DNA from: Alnus glutinosa | Taxonomy: Eukaryota > Streptophyta > Magnoliopsida > Fagales > Betulaceae | DNA length: 64,000 bases | Assembly: GCF_958979055.1 (NCBI RefSeq) | Contig: NC_084890.1 | Coordinates: 1,612,001 to 1,676,000, forward strand | Direction: 5' to 3' | Shown here: positions 11,090-22,117 of the stretch, piece by piece | How positions within the stretch are numbered: the first letter of the stretch is position 1 | Layout of the letters: the number at the start of each line of letters is the position of its first letter | The notes under the pieces: generated by a model | The model's database searches: none | Seen by the model: the letters and a program-made list of their open reading frames with translations, nothing else | What the model was told of the DNA's origin: nothing | Program-made: the position numbers and the translations under genes

Positions 11090-12911
11090 ATGGATTCACA
11101 GAGCCAGAACACTTCGTTGCAACGGCTTCAAAATGTGGAGAAGGTATATAATAATTATATAACTCAACTTCTTATTTGCAAAACCCTAGGGATTCTATTA
11201 GAAATCCTAAGTCTTTTTTTGGGTTGCGAGTCTTTGTTTTTGATGGATTGGTACTGTAATAGCGAGTCGTTAGGGTTTTGGAGCTGGCAGGAGGGGTTAT
11301 GGATGAGCTGGCAAACCCCGCTGGACCCAGAAAGGACCTCATCAACAACCACTGCCTCGACTTCATGCAATTGATCAAGGTCCAGCTCTTCCTCAGCATA
11401 CATTTCATGTGTGTTATGGGTATATGAATTGTGTGTGGTCACTGGGTTTTGTTGTTTAGTGACTGAGAAACCTTGGTTCTTGGTTCTGCTTTTTGGTTAA
11501 GTGGTCTAGTTCTAAAAATTTGAATATTTGTGGAATTTGAATTTGAATTTAAATTCTGGGGATTGGACAAAGTTGGATAATTGTTTGTTAACTAAATTCA
11601 AGATGTCATGTCAAAGAAGTTAAAATTCAGGGGGAGAACTGTTCCTTAATAGTAATGTTATATCAGCTGGAAATTTTATCGAGTAATTTGTGTGCATGGT
11701 TGAAATTTGGGCGAATGATTGGAAAAGAATATATTATTTTGATAACTTGAATTTGGGTTTCTAAATGCACTTTGGAAAAGAATGTATAACGTAGGCTTTT
11801 GTGCTCTTCATTCAACCACTGGATATATATCGGTTTGCATAAGATGACATCAGAACTGTATTTTGGTTTCTTTGTTGCTTTCTGGGCTAATTGTACGTTA
11901 ATCTGAAGGGAAGGTCATTGGTTTTATGCTATAGTTTATGCCACAGAAAATTGACTGACGGAAATATTTTGTTCTGGCTAGTGGTTATGCTAGGGAATAC
12001 CAACTTTTCACAATGTTTATGAATGTGGTATAAGTGAAAAGATGATAACATGACACATTTTTTGTGGACACAACAAATGTATTTATTGGATGTGGTCCTT
12101 TCAGACAGTAACACCTATGTTTCTTGGCTCTTTAAGACTTTTGCCTAGGATCTTTGATGTGTGCCATTTGTATCTTGTATATGATGAGGACTTTGAACAT
12201 CTGATTGAATACTTGCTAGCATTGCAACTTCAACTCTGCACCCTTGCATATTCTTAATCAAACAAAACTGGAATTTCTGTCCTTAGATTGATTGTTTGTC
12301 ATGTAATCGTTCAGTGGGCTGCTCTAGACAATTTTACCAGATAGAAGATGTTAAAAAGTGAAATACTTTGTGAAGAATGAAGTAATTCCAGGGGCAATTG
12401 TGCCAAGACATAATTCGATATTTGATTGAGGTATAAAAAAGTTCTCCTTTTACTATAGGATGGTGGAATGGTTGTTAATAATGCTTAAAGATTTGTTTAC
12501 CTGTGGGTGTTGCGTGTTTGTATGGATGAGAGTGAGAATGATTAGTAAGTGGCTTTGCTCAGGTTAAGTGTGACATTTTGGTTATGATCAGTGCACTCAA
12601 AGCTACAATTTTGGCTGATCACTTGAAATTTGCAGCTATTTTGAACCCTTTGAAATGGATTTCTTAATCATCTTCAAATTCCATTGAAGGTGAGTATTAA
12701 AATATGCAATTTTTGCTGTCTCTTTTTAACTCAGGACATCCAAGTCACACTGCGTGGTGAAATCAAAAGTGCGTGTGAATACCGTCCATTTGAGAAGTGT
12801 GATTACAGTTCGAGAATAGCTAATGAGATCTGTTGCAAGAAACTGGAATATGTCATTTCCCAGATGGATGGAATGAAACAAACCGTTGATGAATATCATG
12901 GTGCAGTTTGA
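11090..12911 (+). CDS. MED11: Mediator of RNA polymerase II transcription subunit 11
   Basis: MED11 is a small head-module subunit of the nuclear Mediator complex, which links transcription factors to RNA polymerase II. It pairs with MED22 in the four-helix assembly of the head. Three coding exons, 11090-11143, 11263-11379 and 12735-12911, give 115 residues, the usual size for plant MED11. The protein starts MDSQSQNTSLQRLQNVEK and continues with RVVRVLELAGGVMDELANP and then DIQVTLRGEIKSACEYRPFE. It ends in the helix region around KLEYVISQMDGMKQTVDEY. All junctions are GT-AG in phase 0. The exon-2 acceptor (gtaatag|CGAGTC) is weak but gives the family sequence exactly. Identification rests on the continuous match to my recollection of plant MED11 proteins. 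Intron 2 is about 1.36 kb and holds no obvious insertion. Confidence 0.93.
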
Positions 12912-14219
12912 AGATGCAGATACAGATACAGGAGTTGTAGGTAATTGGCAGTATGTGGCTGTATTCCTCCTTTTATATCACACCTCCCAGAGTATAATGG
13001 TTCTTCATGAATTTCTTTAAACCCAACTCTTACTTTTAGATTGATTGTACAGAGTTGATGATTTATTTGATGTTCACGGTACAGGATTTGTAGGAGAAAA
13101 TCTGAACTGCTGCTTGGTGGCTTAGAAGCATTAAGAATATGGAGATGTTTCTCTTTTAGGGGATTGGGGGAGCACGTGAAATATATTCATGCGATTGTTC
13201 TGTATTTGGTTAGATTACTTCAGAAATGTAGTAGGGAACTGTAATTTTTATCTTCAAGATTTTCTTGGCTAGCAAAATGATTATTAGATCTTTTTATGTT
13301 GCTGTATCTTGATGTTCAGTGCTACATGGTATCTCACATGATGTTCATTTGCGACACCGAGAGGGGCAAATGGGCGCTAATACTTGGGCTGCTCGGGTTA
13401 GATAGGCTCTGCACCCTGCATGCAATTTGGGCGGCTAATTGTATGGAATCTTAAAAACAAAACGACATCCAAACAAGCCCTTAAAAATTTCCTATAAGAA
13501 ATGTCTCAGGGTTGGTAAAGTAAGCTCAGACAGCACCATCTTCTTCTTTCACTTCGTAGTCAAACTTGTTTTCTGAATTCAGATTCCATGTCTACTTCGA
13601 AGCTTTTCCAGTGGTTCAAGTCTTAGCCATTTTTTAAAATTGTAATTGCAATTGCAACAACCTCAAGATTATTGTTACCGTGTGACCAGCAATATTAATA
13701 CCAAATTCGTGTGGGGGATAAAGGTGAGATAAATTAAAATTCTATAATCTATATTTTTATCTGATTTTTCTAATGTAACATTGTCGATCAGACTTGGATA
13801 GGCAATTGTTAAAAAAAAAAAAAAAAAACTAATCGGTAGTGCCACATCAATAAAGTGAAATAAAAGTATGAGTAATATGTTTTGTATAATTCTTATACAA
13901 CTTTTTTTTATTTTTTATGATTGGTTATTGGATTTGTTTTCCTACATGTAGACCTTAAATATTCAATGGTTGATCTTAAAAAAAAAAAAAAAAAAAAAAA
14001 ATGTTAAAGTTGTGTAAGAGTTATGAAAAAAACATTATTCTAAAAGTATAGTGTATTGCATTACTCTTTCTCCCACCGTGTTTTCACTACAAATATTCTT
14101 CAAAGATGAGTGTTAGTTGCACAACAATTTTTATGTGTAATGATATTTCAGCATTTTTTTTAATCATTAACCATATGAATTGTTATGCACAAGTTGTGTC
14201 AATTGAATAATGTTATATA
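12912..14219. other. MED11 3' flank and AT-rich spacer
   Basis: The probable 3' UTR runs several hundred bases past the stop. Two long A runs lie at about 13810-13828 and 13979-14001. Between them, tatgagtaatatgttttgta and the surrounding AT-rich block resemble other MITE debris in the window. No coding frame is seen. Confidence 0.4.
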
Positions 14220-14350
14220 CACTTCCACTTCTCCATACCCTAGATGGCGTTTAAAATTACAATTGGATTAAAATCCAAAAAAAATTCATATCAAAGCTAT
14301 TAATGATGATTTTAAAAGCCATCTAAGGGTATTGAGAAATGAATGTAGAT
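14220..14350. mobile_element. Foldback MITE fragment
   Basis: The left arm, with cttctccataccctagatgg and a following ttaaaatt, is inverted in the right arm around 14310-14350 (ttttaaaagccatctaaggg). The arms are imperfect and the spacer is about 30 bp. No coding content. Confidence 0.55.
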
Positions 14351-14689
14351 TAGTACTGAGAGTGCATGTAGAATTACTCTGTGCAAATATCATTACATAT
14401 CTAGATCTAGGGGTAACAAGAAAAAAAAGACGCCATGGCCATGGACAACCAGACATCAAGCATGCATATATGCATGTGTTATAAACAAAGCCAACTGCTC
14501 ATACACAGAGCGAGAGATCGAGGGTCAGAGATAGATGATAAAGATAATATATTTAACGAACACTAGATATATATCATATGGAGTCGATCTGGATAATGAT
14601 CGGGAGAAGCGCGCAGTACTACAATGTATATAAACCGCCGTCAAAATCTCATCACCATATATATATATATGGCTTGATTTCTAGCTCCG

Positions 14690-14800
14690 TTTAGTTTGTC
14701 TTCCTCTTTAGGTGCCGGCGGCGGTACTCCCCTACCCTTATATTTTTTAGGTGCCGGTGGTGGTTTGTGCACCTTAGACCTGACAGGGGATGCTACTAAG
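14690..14800 (-). other. Possible exon or pseudogene remnant encoding a Pro/Lys-rich tail
   Basis: On the minus strand a frame reads SPVRSKVHKPPPAPKK, then VPPPAPKEEDK. The two PPPAPK units look like a repeated motif of a small secreted peptide tail. The neighbouring RALF-like gene also ends with a PPATAK stretch, so a degraded tandem relative is possible. No cysteine-bearing core or signal peptide is found upstream, and a MULE element begins at 14881. I do not assign a function. Confidence 0.2.
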
Positions 14801-14880
14801 TTCAAGACATTTACAACTTAATTGAGCCAACCCCATGGGGTTGTGTGGTATATGTTGTCATGCATATCATTTAAAATTTT

Positions 14881-15582
14881 GTCTTAAATACGTTACCGTC
14901 CCCTTTGGTTTCAAATTTTTATTTTTTGCTTTCTGTTCTTTTATTTTTATCACGGGTTGTACTTGTGTTATAAGAAAATACGGAGATGGTACCTCCATCT
15001 ATTTTTCTATCCAAAACTGATTATGAATTTCCACGTTAGTGACATGTGGCACCATCAAAATTGTGACATGTGACTGCACAATTTTTTTTTAAAAAAATTA
15101 TTTTATTTTAAGACTTAAAAAATTAAAAATGTAGGAGTAGAGTCACCCCTTTGGGCCACATGGGGGTGGCCGACCACGATTGGCCATGCTAGTTTTGGGG
15201 GTGGTTCAGCTACTCCCAAGGGCCAAAATGGTGGTGGCTGAATCTACCCCCAAAATTAGCCTGGCCAAAAGTGGCTAGCCACCGAAACCACCCCCATTTT
15301 GCTTGGGGATAGTTCGGCCACTTACAAGGCCCAAACATATTTTTTTAAAAAATAAAAATAATAAAAAATATTTGAGCCTCAATTTTTTTTTTAAAAAAAA
15401 ATAATGGTAGCTACATGTCGCAATTTTAATAGTGTCACGTGTCGCTGACATGAAAAATATGTCAGTTTTAGACGGAAAAATATGTCCATAGCACAATTAG
15501 TATCACCTGTAATAAAAATGAAAGCACATAGAACAAAAAATAAAAAAATTAAAATCACAGGAGACAAAATGGTATTTAACCC
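14881..15582. mobile_element. Non-autonomous Mutator-like element with long TIRs and a 9-bp target duplication
   Basis: Both ends are flanked by taaaatttt (14872-14880 and 15583-15591), a 9-bp duplication typical of MULEs. The terminal inverted repeats extend roughly 200 bp. The left begins gtcttaaatacgttacc and the right, inverted, begins gggttaaataccatttt. Both arms share blocks such as ttattttttg and gacatgt. The centre (15140-15330) is GC-rich, with gggggtggccgaccacg and related motifs. There is no transposase frame. Confidence 0.85.
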
Positions 15583-15591
15583 TAAAATTTT

Positions 15592-16527
15592 AGATAATGT
15601 GATATATATCATATACACTATTAGATTCAACTAAATGAAACCTTAATCATAAAGTGATTCTTCTCGATTTTACTTGAAATGAAAATGACCCTCTTAGGAA
15701 CCTCCTTTTATAGGATTATATATGTAGAATATTAATACTACTCTTCACACCTATTTATCATACACATATTATACCGATTAACGTGACATATTTTAAGTAA
15801 TTTAGAACATCGAACTCCAGCAACAATACTTATTCGAGCTACTCAAACAACCATTTTTTTTCTTTCTATTTTGCTTACTCGTCATTTTTCAATACAAACT
15901 TTAACAAATATTTATTTTCTTTAAATATTTTTCAATATATATATTCCACTTCATTCTCTCTCACTCTCGCTCACTCTTCCCGCCCTCTCCTTTATTTTTT
16001 CAGAGCCAATTGAAGTCTGGCGTTGTTTTGGATGTTGCACTCACTGAGGGATCGCTTCGATCGCCTGGAGCTGCCTTAATTCCTCGGTATATATATCAGT
16101 CTATGCTCGTGCACCGGAATCCTGGACTATTTCGATTTGGAAGGAAGAGTAAACATCATCAATATTCATTTCTTAGATTTTAATCTTTTTGACGGCTCTA
16201 CTTAACTCATTTATCAGTATTTAATATCTTAACACGTACTATGCATGCATGCATGAACAACGCCAATTTCCAGCTAGAGAAAGAGAAAGATGATAATTAA
16301 AAGATAACTTCTAAATATTTCTGCAATATATATATTTCAATGACATGCAGTACATATCATCTTCCATCTGGAGTCTGCAGAATATTGAGGAGTAGAAGCA
16401 GTACTACAGATAGGGATTATTGTTTCCCTTTAATATATATACTGCCGCCAATAAGTATCATCAACGTACGTACATATCTTGATTTCAAGCAGCTCCGTCA
16501 TCATGTGCTGATCGACGTTAATATTAA
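15592..16527. other. Spacer between a MULE element and the RALF-like gene, with one exon-like patch
   Basis: Mostly AT-rich. A patch at about 16003-16086 follows ttttttcag and is followed by gtatat. It has an open frame beginning SQLKSGVVLDVA, so it could be a captured or orphan exon, but no partner exons are evident. A short TA run lies near 16327-16335. ATGCATGCATGC lies near 16241-16252. Confidence 0.3.
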
Positions 16528-16770
16528 TTAACTGTTCCTCTTTAGTCTTTTGGCCGTTGCCGGCGGTACCCTACACTTCTCCACGTTTTCGCAGCCTCTG
16601 CCATAAGGGTTGGACGGCGGAGGCAGGCATTGGCCACCCTTGCATTTGTAGAACTTGCCTTTCTTTAGAGGTTCATATCCTATGACTCTACCATTTGCAG
16701 CTTCAAAGAACAGTAAGCAACCCAAGAGAGCGGCAATGCAGATGATAACCAATGCTTTCGGGGTTGCCAT
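16528..16770 (-). CDS. RALF-like secreted peptide, short form without a processing site
   Basis: An intronless 80-residue precursor starts at the ATG at 16770. Residues 1-27 form a signal peptide (basic start, hydrophobic core VIICIAALLGCLLFF, small residues AANG before the predicted cut). The rest carries RALF hallmarks: GYEPLKK near the mature N terminus, NPYGRGCE, and four cysteines at 43, 48, 60 and 66, with the last pair in GCENVEKCR. RALF peptides are apoplastic ligands of CrRLK1L receptor kinases such as FERONIA, read together with LLG co-receptors and LRX proteins (family knowledge). There is no RRxL S1P cleavage site and almost no propeptide, as in the short RALF subgroup. The canonical YISY is replaced by VIGY, and C1-C2 spacing is only four residues, shorter than usual. 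The basic tail ends RLKRNS. RALF-like is probable; the subgroup is uncertain. Confidence 0.8.
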   Translation of the reverse strand: MATPKALVIICIAALLGCLLFFEAANGRVIGYEPLKKGKFYKCKGGQCLPPPSNPYGRGCENVEKCRVPPATAKRLKRNS

Positions 16771-17574
16771 GTCTCTGAAGCTAGCGGTAGCAAATGTGGG
16801 AAGACCTTAGGGATAAAGAGGCATATATATATATATGATCAATGGATCATGTATGGAGGAGTTTGCCGAAGCTGAAATAAACTAAGGAAGTTTAATTCAT
16901 ATATCTATCTTTGGAAATTAAGAAGTTAATTTGTTTGAACTGAACTATAGTAATAAATCTGCAACTAATTAAGTGCTTAATAGTTAATATTAATCCACAG
17001 CCCATTCAACTACTAGCTGGCAAACGTACGTACTACACTTTTGAACTTCTTGGTTAGATATATACCATTAATTCAATTAGTAAATACAACTCAAAGTTAA
17101 TTAGATATTGTTATCAACTATCAAGTACTTTGAAGAAGAAGATAAAAAAAAAAGAAAAAAAGAAAAAAAAAGAAAAAAAAAAAGATAATGGGCGTTGAAC
17201 AAAACAGACATGAAAAAATGGGAAATTTTAATATTCAGTTGGGGCCCGGCCGTGGAGGTCACAATTTTTTTTTTTTTTGACATGTGCACGCAAGAGGGGA
17301 GAGGAAGGATTCGAACTAGTGACCTCGTGGAAGTCACAATTAATAGTCATTTAAGTTTATATTTTATTATGAGTCAAGATTAAAGATTTCACAGAATAAT
17401 ATATGTTATCATGTGATCAGTTAAAATTTTAAATATATGACACCATGTTTACTATTTTAGGTGACACTATCTACAGTTCTACTATTAAATACAAGTAAAC
17501 CAAAATCTAGACTTGAAATAAAAATCGTCCCATATATCTTGTTAAAAAGTATGAAGTTTACATATTATTAATAT
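16771..17574. other. RALF-like gene promoter region and spacer
   Basis: The sequence upstream of the RALF-like ATG contains a TA-rich stretch (about 16825-16838, atatatatatatat), possibly close to the core promoter, and then AT-rich DNA. A purine tract lies at about 17134-17185. A T run followed by aggattcgaactagtgacct at 17308-17327 resembles the end of a plant retroposon. No other gene is seen. Confidence 0.35.
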
Positions 17575-18028
17575 ATATCGGGGGTGGCGCGCGGCCACTT
17601 CCAGGAGTCAAGGATGGCTGCACGCCACTCTTAAGTTCCTTTAAGGGTGGCCTACGAGCCACCGCTTGGCCCCAAAGGGTGGCCACGCGCCACCCACGAC
17701 TACCTCTGGAGGTAGTGCGTGGCCACCCCCATTGGTCTGGGGTGCATGGCAGGTAGGCACCCATTTCTTTTCCCAAGTTTTTTCTTTAAAAAAAATAATT
17801 TTTATTTTATTTTTTTATTAAAAATGACACGTGTCACCGTATTATTTTAAATTAGGTTAATCTAACATGATGCCTAATAGAATCTTTCAAAAAATTTAAC
17901 GGAATTTGACACTAGGGAACAATTTGTAAATTAGGTTAACCACAGTAATTTTTAAATTAATTTTGATACGATAGCGAGTGATTTGTAATGTAAGCAAACT
18001 ACAGGGACCAATAATGCAATTTTTCCTT
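17575..18028. mobile_element. Truncated MULE-like element: GC-rich core plus right arm
   Basis: The core at 17580-17760 has many ggtggc/gccacc units, including ggtggccacgcgccaccc. The right end, inverted, begins aaggaaaaattgcattattg followed by ggtccct. It matches the end of the complete element at 36699-37235, which begins aaggaaaattgcaccattgg. No matching left arm is visible to the left of the core, so this copy is truncated or diverged. Confidence 0.6.
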
Positions 18029-18380
18029 ATTTTTTACTAACCACATATGCGCTGTTATTAGTTGTTATCTGCATATTAGTTAATGGGTCTTTTGGGCCTA
18101 TTTTAGTCTTTTGAACATTTTTTGGGTCTCTATTAAGGTATATTTTGAACGATTTTAAAAATAATTTACGTCATTTTTTAGTATTTTTGGCTTGTTTTAA
18201 TTTTGTTAAGCCTTAATGTTTTAAAAATATATTGATTTCACCTTATTTTTACATTTTTGCCCAAGTGTTACACAAAAAAAACAATATAGGAAACCAAACT
18301 AATGTAAGCGTAATTTATACTTAATCCAAAACAATGTCATTTTTGTATTAAACACCAAAATGATGTCGTTTTAATGAATT

Positions 18381-18385
<5 letters not shown>

Positions 18386-18425
<40 letters not shown>
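18386..18425. repeat. (TA)n microsatellite
   Basis: A 40-bp TA run, about 350 bp upstream of the SOBER1-like start codon. Confidence 0.97.
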
Positions 18426-18433
<8 letters not shown>

Positions 18434-18772
18434 GCAGACCGCTATCAGTATGTGTGGATAGTGAATGCGAACGGTTAATATCCGTTCGTGTGTACACCCC
18501 TACCGGCTACTCCTAGGTGCACCATGTTCTTCCTATTAACGCGATATTTTTCGCCGCTAAAACATCTCGTACGGCAGACTTCTTTCCGAACGTAGGTCTC
18601 ATTTTTTGTCGCCGTAAAATATAAAAAACGTGGCTGCTGCTGCTGTATTTGTGTACCCTTGTTTGACGTACGACAGCCGTTTGGATAGGAGCAATCACGT
18701 CTTTTCACACCTGTTTCCCCCATTTTGGGAAAAACTAGAAAAGGTAGACCATGGAGTCATGGACGACCGGCG

Positions 18773-21700
18773 ATGAAGCTTAAGCTATTTGCAAAGCCCA
18801 TTGCTGTGCTTGGAATCACCCTGATTAGCACCATTTTGTTCGTACGACTCCTGCAGCCAAACCAACCCTTTTCAAAAGCAGACTCAATGGCTCGGAGCTT
18901 TGTTCTGTGGCTGCATGGGCTGGGGGACTCGGGCCCTGCCAACGAACCCATCAAGGCCCTTTTCAGTTCCCCTGAGTTCAGGAACACTGTTTGGTCCTTC
19001 CCTTCTGCTCCTTCCAATCCAGTCACCTGCAACTGTAAAGTTTATACCTTTTGTATTTCCATTTATATTTCTGTTAGGGGGATCTGTAGGTTTTGCTTTC
19101 TGGTGTGTGTCTGACCAGTTTGACTCTGGTTTGGTGATTTACTGTCATTTCTCACATGGGTATTTTATGTTTTCTGGAATCGAGGGGTTGTATATGTTGT
19201 TTATCATGGATTTGGAGAGTAAATTCTTGGGGGAGTTTTGCTTTGGTTTTTGTGTGTAATATGCTGTTTATGTCTCTCTTTTTTTCGTTACCGATGAGTC
19301 GATGACTTAGACTAACTGTGAAATTGTCTGGCATGGCCTACAGATTAGAATGTATTTGGGTTTTACATTATAATCGCGTTTGTTTTGTTTCAACCAAAAT
19401 ACTTCTCTGGGGCTATAAGTTTCATTTGTTAGGTGGATCTGATCTACCTTTCATTGCTGTAAATACCCTCGAATCATACTGAAAGTTGAACTAGTTTTAG
19501 TAGAATAGCAGTTAATCAATTGCTAGTCGATGTGTCTAAACCAAAGAGTGCATGGTATGATTTGAACAATTAGAAATCTAGTTGAGTAGATGAGGGATCA
19601 AGTAGATAATATACGATTATAATGTGACCACTTTGTCAAAAGACTCAAAACAATTAATTTCGTATTCCAGTTGTTTGGGATTATTGTTTTGAAGGATACC
19701 GCAAAGGGAGCATCAAGTTAAGCTAATAAGTACAAATGGAAAGGAAAAACGACAATCGAGGTTCTTTTTAGTCGGGTGGAACCATGAGGCATCGTGATTT
19801 TCAATACATGACATTAGTTACTTATATAGAGTAGGAAAATTCCGTACTACATTGAATTAGACAGTCAATGCTAGTTCTGTGAAAGAAACTGACGAAAGGC
19901 TACTGTACATGAGTGTTTCAAAACTATGATACTTGGTGGTACTTGTTTATACACATTCTTCCATGCTCTTTTGGTTGAAAACCTCAAAAAATTTGTAAAT
20001 ACTGATAGCATTTTCATTCGGTTAGTTAATGGTCATTGTATTCTTAAAATGTGCAATCCTGATGAACTTCTGATGTTGCATAATGGAAATAGGGACAATA
20101 TTATTCAGATTATGGCCTTTTCATTTGCTTGTGACAATCTTGGACTATTGATCTTTGTCTTTGGGCTACTATTTCATTCCAAGTGGGATAGACAATTGGC
20201 TTGACTATCTTAAATGTATAATTTTATCACCTTAATAAAGTTGTTGCGTGTTTCATCTTCTTGGGTTGGTTTTGATGGCCCATGGGTATCTAATGTATTT
20301 TTTCTTTTTTTAAGAAATTCATGGTGTTTTTCTTGGCCTGTTACCTCACAATTTGGCAAATCTTACTTGCAAACTTTTCACAACAAAGTAGAGTAGCAAA
20401 TACAAGGTCATCCCTGGAAACCATAAAATGCCCTTTTGGTCTATGAATTAAAAGTACATCATTGAAATAAATTGTAACAAATATTCAGAGAATTGTCCTA
20501 ACCACTAACTAAGTTTCCATATACTCATTTCACGTCTTTGGGATGTCCAACCACCCCGGTATTTTAACTTATTGAAGAATTTCTTTTTCATAATTGATTA
20601 TTCCCTTCACTTATCTCTGGTGATATCATTGGGGGCACTACTTTCTTGGTATGGCTTCCTTGCTTTGTGTGTTAATAACCAGGCTTTCGAATAAATTTCG
20701 GGGATGCTTCTTGTCTTCAGAAAAAAACCCCACACTAATGGGCATTCCTCAACATCGACCATAACAAGTTAAAGATTTACTCATTCTGATAAAGAAGTTT
20801 TAAAACTTCTCTTCATCTAATGCCTTGCTGTCTTTGCTTCTCCTTGTAGATGGTGCTGTGATGCCTTCATGGTTTGACATTCACGAGATTCCTGTGACAG
20901 CTGTAAGCTATGCTTCCCTTTTTTCTTTTTCTTTTTTAGTGCTTAAACCTCTATTGGAATTTCGTTTCAGGATGTTTGTATATAAAATTGAATTGAACCT
21001 TAAATCAACTTTTTTGGTGCTGATAAGGGATTTGATTATTGATTCTTGTATGAAGTATAATTCTGTTCAATGGGTTGCTATTTATGTTTTTATTGTAAGG
21101 ATGGTAATTGATCACTTTTAACATACAGACTCTCGTTAACGATAGCTTTAGTGATAAGCTCATCTGATACTGATCCTTCATGATTGGCATGAGTTATGCA
21201 TGCTCAAATGGTCTAAGGGCCTTAATAGGAGTAGGGCTCAGCTAACACATCTGATTCACTCAACCTTCTGCCTTAGAGATGCCATAATCTTCTGGTACAT
21301 TATTGTGTAGTGGGTTTAGGGTTAGAAAAACATTGAAAATATCAAATTTTGAGATTCTGTTATAATCATACCATTGATGTTTGATTGCATTATTGGCCTT
21401 TCCTTGTATTTACCTGGTCGATTCTTAACTCTTTTCCTCTTTTAATTTGAATGCCAAAAATCTCTGTTGGTATAGTTGACATACATCATGCCCATGCATG
21501 TGGTGCAAAATTACATCTCCTTGTCTAAATATGGTTGACCTTAAGGTCCACTCTTTTGAGGATCACTAGTTTTTTGTGGGTTTGCGATGCCATCTTAAGT
21601 ATTATGTGACTTTGTGTATTAAGAGGAATAGGCAACCAATGAGAACGATAACTGTGTTGTCTAGTAGATACATTTTATTTCGTGGAAAACTGAGTTTGGC

Positions 21701-22086
21701 TAGCTTTACAGTTTCTTGGGACACATCTCCATTTGAACCTTTTATGGATTACCATTGGTCGTCAAAATGTTTTTGGAATTTGTCAGTTATTCTTGGACAG
21801 TTAAAAGCGATGTAGCAAGTGCATAACGAATCTTCAAGAGGGGTTGTGAATTGCTTTGATACCATACTAGTTGATGATACTGATTTGTTGAGCACTTATT
21901 GAAGACTATTCTGCTAATATTCAGGATTCTCCAAAAGATGAAAGTAGCGTGCTTGAAGCAGTTCAGAATGTCCATGCAATGATAGACAAGGAAATAGCTG
22001 CTGGCACAGATCCCAATAATGTATTTGTGTGTGGATTCAGTCAAGGAGGTTTCCCTTTCGCTCTCCCCCTTCAACGCCCCCCCCCC

Positions 22087-22117
<31 letters not shown>

